DNA of 64,000 bases from Mycolicibacterium neoaurum (GTDB taxonomy: Bacteria > Actinomycetota > Actinomycetes > Mycobacteriales > Mycobacteriaceae), in the NCBI RefSeq assembly GCF_036946495.1, contig NZ_JAQIIX010000002.1, forward strand, positions 868,001 through 932,000, written 5' to 3'. Made by a program: the position numbers and the translations under genes. The notes below the pieces were generated by a model. The model made no database searches, was not told the origin of the DNA, and saw only the letters and a program-made list of their open reading frames with translations. Shown here piece after piece: positions 16,310 to 25,038 of this stretch (position 1 is its first letter; every line of letters starts with the position of its first letter).

Positions 16310-17527
16310 GTGAGTCCGAGCACCCAACGCCCCACCACCCCGCAGTCGGTCGTGGCCGCCGATCCAGCGGTGCGCGCGCTCGCTGTCCTCGCGCTCGCCC
16401 TCGGCGGCTTCGGGATCGGCACCACCGAGTTCGTGGCGATGGGCCTGTTGCCCGATATCGCGAGCGGTTTCGGCGTCTCCGAACCCACGGCCGGGCACGT
16501 CATCTCCGCCTATGCGCTCGGGGTCGTCATCGGCGCGCCGACCATCGCTGCGCTGACCGCCCGCGTCCCGCGACGGGCGCTGCTGCTGGGTTTGATGGCG
16601 GTCTTCACCCTCGGCAACCTCGCCAGCGCGCTCGCGCCCTCCTACGCCACCCTTGTCATCGCACGATTCGTCGCCGGATTGCCCCACGGTGCCTTCTTCG
16701 GCATCGCGGCGCTGGCCGCGGCGCATCTGATGGGTCCGCGCAACCGGGCCAAGGCGGTGGCCTATGTGCTGTCCGGCCTGACGGTCGCCACCGTCCTAGG
16801 CGTCCCGCTGGCCTCCTGGTTGGGGCAGGCGTTCGGCTGGCGCAGTGCCTTCGCCCTGGTGGTCGGCATCGGCTTGATCACGCTGACGGCGCTGTGGTTC
16901 TGGTTGCCCGCCCAACTGAGGACCATGCATGTGACCAGCCCACTGACCGAACTGGGCGCCCTGCGGCGCCCGCAGGTCTGGTTGGCGGTGATGGTCGGGA
17001 TGATCGGCTTCGGTGGGATGTTCGCCGTCTACACCTACATCAGCACGACGATGACCGATGTCGCCGGACTGCCGAGAGCACTGGTCCCGGTGGCGCTCAT
17101 GATGTTCGGCCTGGGCATGGTGGTCGGCAATCTCGTCGGCGGCCGATTGGCCGATATCTCGGTGGTCCGAGCGCTGTACCTGTCCCTGGGGTCACTCGGC
17201 GTGGTGCTGCTGGTGTTCGTGGCCGCGGCCCACAATCCCTGGACAGCCCTTCCGGTGCTGTTCCTGATCGGCACCGCGGGCTCGGCCGTCGGACCGGCGT
17301 TGCAGACCCGGTTGATGGACGTGGCGCACGATGCGCAGACGCTCGCGGCGGCACTGAACCACTCGGCTCTCAACATCGGCAACGCGGCAGGTGCCTGGGT
17401 CGGCGGACTGGTGATCGCCGCCGGACTCGGCTACACCGCCCCGGCCGCTGCGGGATCGATCCTGGCCGTGTGCGGCCTGCTCGTGTTGACGGTGTCGGTG
17501 TTGCTGGGACGCGCTACTCGTCGATGA
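16310..17527 (+). CDS. MFS transporter, AraJ-like DHA1 family
   Basis: A 12-helix major facilitator of about 405 residues. The N-terminal GGFGIGTTEFVAMGLLPDIA and the segment FVAGLPHGAFFGIAALAAAHLM are typical of AraJ/sugar-efflux and drug-efflux DHA1 proteins. GTG 16310 is preferred to the TTG at 16277, which lies in a basic, unrelated-looking extension. Divergent placement from the ROK regulator suggests it exports or imports that regulator's ligand (inference). Its 3' end overlaps the convergent DUF5709 gene by 14 nt. Confidence 0.82.
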   Translation: MSPSTQRPTTPQSVVAADPAVRALAVLALALGGFGIGTTEFVAMGLLPDIASGFGVSEPTAGHVISAYALGVVIGAPTIAALTARVPRRALLLGLMAVFTLGNLASALAPSYATLVIARFVAGLPHGAFFGIAALAAAHLMGPRNRAKAVAYVLSGLTVATVLGVPLASWLGQAFGWRSAFALVVGIGLITLTALWFWLPAQLRTMHVTSPLTELGALRRPQVWLAVMVGMIGFGGMFAVYTYISTTMTDVAGLPRALVPVALMMFGLGMVVGNLVGGRLADISVVRALYLSLGSLGVVLLVFVAAAHNPWTALPVLFLIGTAGSAVGPALQTRLMDVAHDAQTLAAALNHSALNIGNAAGAWVGGLVIAAGLGYTAPAAAGSILAVCGLLVLTVSVLLGRATRR

Positions 17528-17903
17528 TGTGCACGGCGGCCTCCTCGGCGGATGCCGCACCACCATCGATGCCGACATCACTGCCGAGCAGATCCTTTTC
17601 GGTGTCCACCCCGGAGCCTTCGTCGGGTGCCACCAACCGACCTGAGCGCCGGTCGCCCACCTCGTCATCACCGGCCTGCTCATCGGGACGGTAGCTCTCA
17701 TCGAAGGCGGGATCGGGCTGCTCATCGGCCAGCCGCTCATCGAGGCTCTCGTGTTCGCGCGGCTCCTGCCAGCGCTCGGGCGGTGAATAACCTTCGTCGA
17801 GCAAATCATCGACACCGCGGTCGAGCAGGGTGTCCTCAGCCGTGAGTTGGTCTTCTTCTTCCGGGCTGTACCCCTGGTCGTCTTCGGGCAGTTCTGCGGT
17901 CAT
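17514..17903 (-). CDS. Acidic DUF5709 domain protein
   Basis: A 129-residue, very acidic, probably disordered protein (MTAELPEDDQGYSPEEEDQL, DTLLDRGVDDLLDEGYSPPERW, then repeated ExESLDERLADEQPDP). The two GYSPxE segments spaced by about 35 residues are typical of the actinobacterial DUF5709 family, whose function is unknown. An upstream in-frame Met at 17921 would add six residues. It is divergent from the carotenoid operon. Confidence 0.75.
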   Translation of the reverse strand: MTAELPEDDQGYSPEEEDQLTAEDTLLDRGVDDLLDEGYSPPERWQEPREHESLDERLADEQPDPAFDESYRPDEQAGDDEVGDRRSGRLVAPDEGSGVDTEKDLLGSDVGIDGGAASAEEAAVHIIDE

Positions 17904-17993
17904 GACGACAACGCTACTCATCGCACCGGTCGTGCGCGGCCGATCACCGAGCCGACCGCCGGGACGCTGCGAGCAGGAACGCGTCGGCGCGAA

Positions 17994-17999
17994 TAGGCT
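17994..17999 (+). promoter_or_regulatory. Possible -10 element (TAGGCT) upstream of crtE
   Basis: TAGGCT fits the mycobacterial TANNNT -10 pattern and lies 7 nt before an in-frame GTG at 18007. If used, the carotenoid mRNA could be leaderless and CrtE could carry a 52-residue N-terminal extension. No convincing -35 is visible. Confidence 0.35.
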
Positions 18000-18162
18000 T
18001 GTCACGGTGGACCACCGTTCTGATGTCGTCGGGTTGGACTCCGCCCCGCGCAACGGCGCGGATGCAGCGGATCAACCCCCGGTGGGACCTGGTCAGTTCC
18101 ACCGGCAGAAACGTTCCCCCGGCAGGCATGAAAACACCGACAAACGGGTACGTACCCCCGCG

Positions 18163-19269
18163 ATGGCTTCAGGCATGCAGGCTGCGATTCACGCACGCAG
18201 CGATCCACGTCCTGCGTGGCTTTTTTCGCTGCGCGCAGACGTCCTCGACGCGGTCTCGAAATTTCTGGACGAGATCTGCGCCGACGCCCTGCATGGCAGC
18301 CATGTCGACATCACCGAACGCGTGCTGCGCGACATGCTCGCCGAGGGCAAATGCCTGCGTTCGACCTATCTCTACCTGGGCTGGCGTGCCGGCGCGGAGA
18401 GCAGTCAGGCCGCCGTGCGGGCGGCGGGCAGCTTGGAGTTCCTGCACGCCTTCGCCCTGTTCCAGGACGATGTGATGGATGAGTCGTCGATACGACGCGG
18501 GCGCCCGAGTGCCCACCGGGCCTTCGAGGACTGGCATCGCGAGCGCGGACTGCCCGGTTCTTCCGCCCGTTTCGGGGAGTCGGCCGCGGTGCTACTCGGC
18601 GACCTGTGCCTGGTGTGGGCCGAGCAGATGTTGCGGCAAAGCGGGCTGCCCGCCGAGGCGCTGGCCCGGGCCTGGCCGCATTATGACGATATGCGCACCG
18701 AACTGGCCGTCGGGCAGTTCGCCGATCTGGTCAACGACACCGCGGGCTTCCCTACTTTGGACGACGTATTGGACGTGGCGCGACGCAAGTCCGGTAACTA
18801 CACCGTGCGCAGGCCTCTTGAGATCGGGGCAGCACTGGCCGGTTGTGACGATGCGGTATCACAGGCCTTGAGCCGCTACGGCGAGAACATCGGTGAGGCT
18901 TTCCAATTGCGCGATGATTTGCTCGGCGTGTTCGGCGCCCCGTCGACCACCGGTAAGCCGATCGGCACCGACCTGGTGGCCCGCAAGGCGACGACCGTCG
19001 TGGTCGCCGCCTACGAACTGGCCACGGGTGCCCAACAGCGTCAGTTCAAGGAATTCATGACCGCCGAGCGACTCGGCGATGACGACATCACTCGCTGGCA
19101 GAGCTTGATCTCGGAGGTGGGAACGGTGCAGCGGATCGAAGATCTGATCCATTCCAGGTTCACCGCGGCAACCGCGGCGTTGGACGGCGTGCCCGGCGGT
19201 GCGCTGGCGCCCGAGGTGCGCGCGGCCCTGGTCGCCACCGCCGCGGCGTGCACCGAGCGGACCGCCTGA
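18163..19269 (+). CDS. crtE: Geranylgeranyl diphosphate synthase
   Basis: A trans-prenyltransferase of about 368 residues, making the C20 precursor of carotenoids. The first aspartate-rich motif is FQDDVMDES and the second is LRDDLLG; both bind the Mg-diphosphates. RRGRPSAH and RRKSGNYT are further family motifs. The start is not certain: ATG 18163 gives the usual length but has no ribosome-binding site, and the in-frame GTG at 18007 behind TAGGCT would add 52 Ala/Pro-rich residues. It opens the carotenoid operon, and its TGA overlaps the crtI ATG. Confidence 0.9.
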   Translation: MASGMQAAIHARSDPRPAWLFSLRADVLDAVSKFLDEICADALHGSHVDITERVLRDMLAEGKCLRSTYLYLGWRAGAESSQAAVRAAGSLEFLHAFALFQDDVMDESSIRRGRPSAHRAFEDWHRERGLPGSSARFGESAAVLLGDLCLVWAEQMLRQSGLPAEALARAWPHYDDMRTELAVGQFADLVNDTAGFPTLDDVLDVARRKSGNYTVRRPLEIGAALAGCDDAVSQALSRYGENIGEAFQLRDDLLGVFGAPSTTGKPIGTDLVARKATTVVVAAYELATGAQQRQFKEFMTAERLGDDDITRWQSLISEVGTVQRIEDLIHSRFTAATAALDGVPGGALAPEVRAALVATAAACTERTA

Positions 19270-20780
19270 TGCGCACGGTGGGTGGTCGTACCGACCACGT
19301 GGTCGTCGTCGGCGCCGGACTGTCGGGACTCTCGGCGGCGCTGCACCTGGCCGGCAGGGGTCGCCGGGTCACCGTCGTCGAACGCGGGTCGGATCCCGGC
19401 GGCCGGATGGGCCGCGCCGATATCTCCGGCTATCGCATCGACACCGGGCCGACGGTGCTCACCATGCCCGACATCATCGACGAGACCTTTGCCGCGGTCG
19501 GTGAAATCACCGCCGACCGGCTGGAGCTGCACCAGATCGACCCCGCGTACCGAGCGTCCTTCGCCGACGGCAGCAGCATCGACGTGCACAGTGACGCGGC
19601 CACCATGGCTGCCGAAATCGAACGCTTCGCCGGCCGCACTCAGGCCGAAGGCTATCTGCGCCTGCGTGATTGGCTGACCACGCTGTACCAGGTGGAGTTC
19701 CAGGGCTTCATTTCGTCGAACTTCGACTCGCCGTTGTCGCTGCTGACCCCGCAGCTGGCGAAGCTGGCCGCCATCGGCGGTTTCCGCGGCTGGGAAACCA
19801 TGGTCCGTCGTTTCATCACCGACGAGCGTCTGCTGCGCGTCTTCACCTTCCAGGCTCTCTACGCCGGCGTGCCCCCGCGTCGGGCGCTGGCCGCCTACGC
19901 GGTGATCGCCTATATGGACACGATCTCAGGGGTGTACTTCCCCAAGGGCGGAATGCGCGCGCTGCCCGACGCGCTGGCTGCTGCCGCCGCCGACGCCGGA
20001 GTCGAGTTCCACTATGACGCAACAGTTTCCGATCTGGAGCGCACCGGCGACCGGATCACCGCGGTGCGCACCGCGAACGGCGCCCGATTCACCGCCGACG
20101 CCGTGGTGTTGACCACCGAACTGCCGGATACCTATCGCCTGCTCGGCCGAACTCCTCGCCGGCTGGCGAAGCTACGGCCTGCGCCCTCGGCGGTGGTCGC
20201 CCATATCGGTTGCCGCGCGATCGATCCGGGCGTCGGCGCCGCTCACCACAACATCCTCTTCGGCAACGAATGGGCCCGCACCTTCGAGGAGATCATCGAC
20301 GAGGGTGTGCCCATGGCGGATCCCTCACTGCTGGTGACACGTCCCACCGCAGCGGATCCCAGCCTCGCCCCCGACGGCAGGGACCTGCTCTACGTCCTCG
20401 CCCCGACGCCCAACCTCGAAGTCGGGGAACGCGATTGGGACGGCCAGCGCGATCAGTACACCGCGCATATGCTCGACACCTTGGCCGCCCGGCTGCCGAG
20501 CGTGGCGACCGACCCGCAGGTGCTCGACGTGGTGACCCCGCAGGATTGGGCCCGTCAGGGCATGATCGCCGGAACACCGTTCGCTTTGGCGCACACCTTC
20601 GGGCAGACCGGACCGTTCCGCCCCGCCAACACCGTGCGTGGGATCGCCAACGCCATCCTTGCCGGTTCCTCGACCGTTCCCGGCGTGGGAATCCCGACCG
20701 CCATCGTCTCGGGCCGCCTGGCCGCCGACCGAATCACCGGAGCCGAATCCTCGGTCCGTCCCCGAATTTTCACCCGATGA
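19269..20780 (+). CDS. crtI: Phytoene desaturase
   Basis: A 503-residue FAD-dependent CrtI-type desaturase that converts phytoene towards lycopene. The N-terminal dinucleotide-binding motif VVVVGAGLSGLSAALHLAGRG is followed by GRMG and the DTGPTVLTMP segment. YFPKGGMRALPDALAAAA lies in the centre, and the C-terminal FAD motif PGVGIPTAIVSGRLAADRI is complete. It is translationally coupled to crtE by ATGA. The number of desaturation steps cannot be read from the sequence. Confidence 0.93.
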   Translation: MRTVGGRTDHVVVVGAGLSGLSAALHLAGRGRRVTVVERGSDPGGRMGRADISGYRIDTGPTVLTMPDIIDETFAAVGEITADRLELHQIDPAYRASFADGSSIDVHSDAATMAAEIERFAGRTQAEGYLRLRDWLTTLYQVEFQGFISSNFDSPLSLLTPQLAKLAAIGGFRGWETMVRRFITDERLLRVFTFQALYAGVPPRRALAAYAVIAYMDTISGVYFPKGGMRALPDALAAAAADAGVEFHYDATVSDLERTGDRITAVRTANGARFTADAVVLTTELPDTYRLLGRTPRRLAKLRPAPSAVVAHIGCRAIDPGVGAAHHNILFGNEWARTFEEIIDEGVPMADPSLLVTRPTAADPSLAPDGRDLLYVLAPTPNLEVGERDWDGQRDQYTAHMLDTLAARLPSVATDPQVLDVVTPQDWARQGMIAGTPFALAHTFGQTGPFRPANTVRGIANAILAGSSTVPGVGIPTAIVSGRLAADRITGAESSVRPRIFTR

Positions 20781-20790
20781 GGAGGACCAG

Positions 20791-21735
20791 ATGATGCTCG
20801 GCTCGGAGCTGGACGCAGCGGGTGTACAGGGCAGGGAACTGCGGCAGGCGTATCAGCGCTGCCGGGCGCTCAACGCCGCACACGGTAAGACCTTTTTCCT
20901 GGCGACGCGGTTGCTCGCCCCTGGCCAACGCCCAGCGGTGCACGCGCTGTACGGCTTCGCCCGTCGCGCCGACGACGTGCTCGACGGATTCGACGATCGC
21001 ACCGCAACCGAACGTGAAGAGGAGTTGCGTGAACTCTCGGATGCGTTGCACAGCAGACTGGTAGAGAACCGGATGGCGGGTGACGACCCGGTGCTGGACG
21101 CAGTCGTCGACACCGCGCGTCACTATGGTCTGCCTTGGCAACTGTTCGACGATTTTCTGGCCTCGATGCGTATGGATCTCACGATCAGCGACTACCCGGA
21201 CCGGGCTGCGCTGGACCGCTATGTGTACGGGTCAGCGGAGGTCATCGGTTTGCAGTTGCTACCGATTCTCGGCACCGTCGTCCCCACCACCGAGGCGGCT
21301 CCGCATGCGGCGGCGCTGGGAAAAGCGTTTCAGCTCACCAACTTCCTGCGGGATATCGACGAGGACCTCACCCGCGGCCGGGTGTACCTGCCCGCCGACG
21401 AGCTTGCCGCACACGGTGTGGACCGCGAGGTGCTGTATTGGTGCCAGCGCAATCGGCGGACCGACGCGCGGTTGCGGGCGGCGTTGGTCGAGCAGCACGC
21501 GATCACCAGGGACATCTATCGGCAGGCCGAACTCGGCATCCCGATGCTGCGGCCACAGTCGCGGCCGTGTATCCGCGCCGCACTGACGCTGTACTCCGAG
21601 ATCCTGGATCGCATCGAGGAGATCGACTTCGAGGTGTTCACGCAGCGGGCCACGGTGTCCAACGGGCGCCGTCTGCAGGTCGCCGCCCGAGGGCTTGCCG
21701 CCGCGTGGCGTGCCCGTATCCGGCAGGCGGCGTGA
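20791..21735 (+). CDS. crtB: Phytoene synthase
   Basis: A 314-residue squalene/phytoene synthase that condenses two GGPP to phytoene. The substrate-binding aspartate motifs are RRADDVLDGFDD near residue 60 and NFLRDIDEDLTRGRVYLP near residue 185, and SRTF-like KTFFLATRLL is at the start. A strong GGAGG at 20781-20785 sets the ATG at 20791. It is the third gene of the carotenoid operon, with the downstream methyltransferase starting inside its stop codon (GTGA). Confidence 0.94.
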   Translation: MMLGSELDAAGVQGRELRQAYQRCRALNAAHGKTFFLATRLLAPGQRPAVHALYGFARRADDVLDGFDDRTATEREEELRELSDALHSRLVENRMAGDDPVLDAVVDTARHYGLPWQLFDDFLASMRMDLTISDYPDRAALDRYVYGSAEVIGLQLLPILGTVVPTTEAAPHAAALGKAFQLTNFLRDIDEDLTRGRVYLPADELAAHGVDREVLYWCQRNRRTDARLRAALVEQHAITRDIYRQAELGIPMLRPQSRPCIRAALTLYSEILDRIEEIDFEVFTQRATVSNGRRLQVAARGLAAAWRARIRQAA

Positions 21736-22436
21736 GCACATACGACGTCCCCGAGGCCTTCGACGCCGGTGCGGCCGCCTATGACGGCCTGGTCGGTGCC
21801 AATCCCGGATACCATCGCCATCTCCGCCTCTCTGCGCAGCGCATGGGGATCCGCGACGGCGGACGTGGGCTGCGGCTGCTCGATATCGGTTGCGGTACCG
21901 GTGCGTCGACTGCCGCCCTCCTGCACGTCGCCCCGCATGCCGAGATCATCGGCGTGGACGGTTCGGCAGGCATGCTCGACCAGGCCCGCGCGAAGCGCTG
22001 GCCGTCCACGGTGACCTTCGTGCACAGCCGGGCCGAGGACCTGGCACAGGCGGGGGTGCAGGGTCCGTTCGACGGGATCCTGGCGGCCTACCTGGTGCGC
22101 AATCTGCCCGACCCCGATCCGGTGCTGCGTATGCTGCTTGGCATGCTTTCCCCGGGGAGTGTCTTCGCCGCCCACGAGTACTCGGTCCGTGACTCGCGAG
22201 CTGCCGGCATCCTCTGGAACGCAGTGTGCGCCGCGGTCATCATCCCTGCGGGCCGAGTCCGGACCGGTGATGCCGACCTCTACCGCTACCTGCGCCGCAG
22301 CGTCAACGACTTCGACGGTGTGACCCAATTCCGGGAGCGGCTGCAGCGCAACGGCTTCACCGATGTGCACAGCATGACGATGCCCGGCTGGCAGCGCGGC
22401 ATCGTGCACACCTTCCTCGGCAGGGCGGCATCATGA
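21732..22436 (+). CDS. UbiE/CrtT-like SAM-dependent methyltransferase in the carotenoid operon
   Basis: A 234-residue class I methyltransferase. Motif I is LLDIGCGTGAST, followed by IIGVDGSAGMLDQAR and FDGILAAYLVRNLPDPD. It resembles ubiquinone/menaquinone-type C-methyltransferases. An unassigned methyltransferase (crtT) is also found in streptomycete isorenieratene clusters, where its role is not settled; the same position here is the reason for the comparison. GTG start at 21732 overlaps the crtB stop, and its own stop overlaps the crtU start, so it is cotranslated with both. Confidence 0.82.
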   Translation: MSTYDVPEAFDAGAAAYDGLVGANPGYHRHLRLSAQRMGIRDGGRGLRLLDIGCGTGASTAALLHVAPHAEIIGVDGSAGMLDQARAKRWPSTVTFVHSRAEDLAQAGVQGPFDGILAAYLVRNLPDPDPVLRMLLGMLSPGSVFAAHEYSVRDSRAAGILWNAVCAAVIIPAGRVRTGDADLYRYLRRSVNDFDGVTQFRERLQRNGFTDVHSMTMPGWQRGIVHTFLGRAAS

Positions 22437-23968
22437 CCGACCGTCGCCGCGTCCGCCATCGCGCCGGATCCGGCCAACCCCACACCGCGTACCTCGCCGA
22501 ACGTCCCGCTGTCGCGGTGATCGGCGGCGGTATCGCCGGCCTGAGTGCGGCCACCGCACTGGCCGATCGCGGGGTCGCCGTACACCTGTTCGAGCGCGAG
22601 CAGTACCTCGGTGGTCGCGTCGGCGGGTGGACCGAAACCGCGCCCGACGGTTCGCGTCTGGCGATGAATCGCGGCTTCCACGCGTTCTTCCGGCAGTACT
22701 ACAACCTGCGCAATGTGCTGCGCCGGGTCGACCCCGAACTGTCCATGTTCACCCCGCTGGACGACTACCCGCTCGTCGACGGCCAGGGCCGACGCGACAC
22801 CTTCCGCGGGCTGCCGAGTACACCACCGCTGAACGCGATGGCCTTCGCATTGCGCAGTCCCACCTTCCGGCTGCGCGACCTGATCCGCCTCGATGCCAAG
22901 GCGGCAGCCCCGTTGGCGTCCGTATCGGTGCCCGAAACATACTGGCAGCTCGATGATTCCGATGCCGAGACATTCCTGAGGGATATCAACTTCCCCACCG
23001 CGGCACAGCATCTTGCGTTCGAGGTGTTCTCCCGCAGCTTCTTCACCCGACCGGACGGCCTGTCGGCGGCCGAACTGGCGACCATGTTCCACATCTACTT
23101 CCTCGGCTCCAGCGAGGGTCTGGTGTTCGACGTGGCCGCCGAGAACTTCGACGTCGCCCTGTGGAAACCGTTGGAGCGCTATCTGTTGCGGCACGGAGCC
23201 GATGTTCATACCGGGATCGCCGTGACCACGGTGACCGCCGACGACGCGGGTCGCTTCCTCGTCGCCGGCGAATCCGGTGAGGTCCTGCACTGCGACGGCG
23301 TGGTCCTGGCGACCGAGGTGCCTGCGCTGCAACGCATCGTCGCCGACTCGCCCCGTCTCGGTGATGCGCAATGGCGTTCTGCGGTCGCCGATCTCGGCAC
23401 CGCCGCACCGTTCCTGGTCCGCCGCCTCTGGCTGGACCGACCGGTCCGCTCCGAGCGGCCCGCGTTCCTCGGCACCGGCGGCCTGCCTCCGCTGGACAAC
23501 ATCAGCGTGCTGGAACGCTACGAGCGGGAAGCCGCGGAGTGGGCCGACCAGCACGGCGGGTCCGTGGTGGAACTGCACGCCTACTCGATCACCGAGGACA
23601 GCCCGGAAGTGCGCAAAGCACTGGACAGTCGGTTGTACGAGCTCTTCCCCGAGACCGCCGATGCCCGGGTGGTCCACGAGATCACGCTGTGCCGCAACGA
23701 CTGCCCGCGACTGGCCCCCGGTGACTTCGCCGGCAGACCGGGTGTACGCACGCCTCAGAACGGGCTGGCGCTTGCCGGTGACGGGATCCGCATCGATCTT
23801 CCGGTGGCGCTGATGGAACGGGCCGCGACGACCGGCGTGGTTGCTGCCAATACCCTGCTCGAGCGATTCGGGGTGCGCGGACACGACATCTTCACGGTGC
23901 CGGTGCGCGGCAGGTCGGCGGTACTGCGGCATTTTGCCGAACGGGTCGAAGGGCGGGTGTGGACATGA
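22433..23968 (+). CDS. crtU: CrtU-like carotene desaturase/methyltransferase (FAD)
   Basis: A 511-residue FAD-dependent amine-oxidase-fold enzyme. The FAD motif is AVIGGGIAGLSAATALADRG, followed by YLGGRVGGWTE and the MNRGFHAFFRQYYNLR segment seen in CrtU/CruE beta-carotene desaturase-methyltransferases. It ends with GLALAGDGIRIDLPVALMERAATTG. CrtU turns beta-ionone rings into aromatic phi-rings on the way to isorenieratene (leprotene). It needs cyclised carotenoids, yet no lycopene cyclase gene is in this cluster. It overlaps its neighbours by 4 nt on both sides. Confidence 0.83.
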   Translation: MTDRRRVRHRAGSGQPHTAYLAERPAVAVIGGGIAGLSAATALADRGVAVHLFEREQYLGGRVGGWTETAPDGSRLAMNRGFHAFFRQYYNLRNVLRRVDPELSMFTPLDDYPLVDGQGRRDTFRGLPSTPPLNAMAFALRSPTFRLRDLIRLDAKAAAPLASVSVPETYWQLDDSDAETFLRDINFPTAAQHLAFEVFSRSFFTRPDGLSAAELATMFHIYFLGSSEGLVFDVAAENFDVALWKPLERYLLRHGADVHTGIAVTTVTADDAGRFLVAGESGEVLHCDGVVLATEVPALQRIVADSPRLGDAQWRSAVADLGTAAPFLVRRLWLDRPVRSERPAFLGTGGLPPLDNISVLERYEREAAEWADQHGGSVVELHAYSITEDSPEVRKALDSRLYELFPETADARVVHEITLCRNDCPRLAPGDFAGRPGVRTPQNGLALAGDGIRIDLPVALMERAATTGVVAANTLLERFGVRGHDIFTVPVRGRSAVLRHFAERVEGRVWT

Positions 23969-25038
23969 AAGCGTGGCCGTTTCAACTACTCCCGCGCACT
24001 CCGTGGAGCCAGCAGAAGCCGACCTTCCGACAGGCCGACCCTGCGGTGATCGATGCCGCGCTGAAGCGATCGCAGAATCGGCCGAGCGGCAACTGGTATG
24101 TGGTGGGCGCGAGTACCGACATCACCGCCAAACCCTTCGCCGCGACCGTCGCCGGTGCCGAACTGGTCTGCTGGCGCGGCGGCGACGGCGAACTGCGCGC
24201 CGGACCGGCGCGTTGCCCGCATCTGGGAGCCGATCTGTGCACCGGCGTGGTCGAACGCGGCAACCTGATCTGCCCCTGGCACGGACTGCAGTTGACGGGT
24301 CGGTCCCGCGCGGACTGGTCGGCAGTTCCGATCCACGATGACGGTGTGCTGGTCTGGGTTCGGCTCGACCGCATCGGCGGTGAAACGCCCACCGAGGCAC
24401 CGATTCTGCCGGCGCGGCCCGGGCTGCCGCGGATTTCTGCCGTCGCCGCCATGACCGGTGACTGCCGACCCGAGGACATCATCGCCAACAGGATGGATCC
24501 CTGGCACGGTGCCTGGTTCCATCCGTACTCCTTCACCCGGCTCGAGGTGCTCAGCGCGCCGCCCACCGATCTGGACCTGCCCGAAGAAGAGGACCGCTTC
24601 CTCGTCGCGGTCACCTTCCGGCTGGGCCGGTTGGGCATTCCGGTCATCGCCGAGTTCACCAGCCCGGAGCCACGCACCCTCACGATGCGCATCATCGAAG
24701 GTGAAGGATGCGGCAGCGTCGTGGAGACCCACGCAACCCCGTTGCACCATGGTCCGCACCGCGAACCGCAGAGCAGGGTCATCGAGGCCGTCATCGCCCA
24801 CTCCGACCGACCGGGTTTTGCGCGTGCCGGACGCGTGCAGGGACTGATCACCCCGTTCATGCGCCATGCCGCCCACCGGCTCTGGCGCGACGACCTGGAG
24901 TATGCCGAGCGGCTTCAGCAGGTCCGTCGACAGGACGCCGACGGCACCACTGACCTGCTCACGCCGCCGAGCGCCGCGCCCACGACGGAAGGTCGGCCGC
25001 GTCGAGCAACGGAACCTGAGTCCGCGCCCACGGGCTGA
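23965..25038 (+). CDS. Rieske [2Fe-2S] protein (DUF5914-type) of the carotenoid operon
   Basis: A 357-residue protein. The Rieske cluster ligands are CPHLGADLC and ICPWHG (about residues 89-113), giving the CxH...CxxH pattern. A C-terminal domain of about 200 residues (DIIANRMDPWHGAWFHPYSF, IIEGEGCGSVVETH) follows. The layout is that of small Rieske oxygenase-like proteins labelled DUF5914 that accompany actinobacterial crt genes. A direct role in ring modification or electron supply is inference. ATG at 23965 overlaps the crtU stop. Its last 80 nt overlap the convergent idi gene, so the Ala/Pro-rich C-terminal tail is encoded opposite idi codons. Confidence 0.8.
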   Translation: MKAWPFQLLPRTPWSQQKPTFRQADPAVIDAALKRSQNRPSGNWYVVGASTDITAKPFAATVAGAELVCWRGGDGELRAGPARCPHLGADLCTGVVERGNLICPWHGLQLTGRSRADWSAVPIHDDGVLVWVRLDRIGGETPTEAPILPARPGLPRISAVAAMTGDCRPEDIIANRMDPWHGAWFHPYSFTRLEVLSAPPTDLDLPEEEDRFLVAVTFRLGRLGIPVIAEFTSPEPRTLTMRIIEGEGCGSVVETHATPLHHGPHREPQSRVIEAVIAHSDRPGFARAGRVQGLITPFMRHAAHRLWRDDLEYAERLQQVRRQDADGTTDLLTPPSAAPTTEGRPRRATEPESAPTG

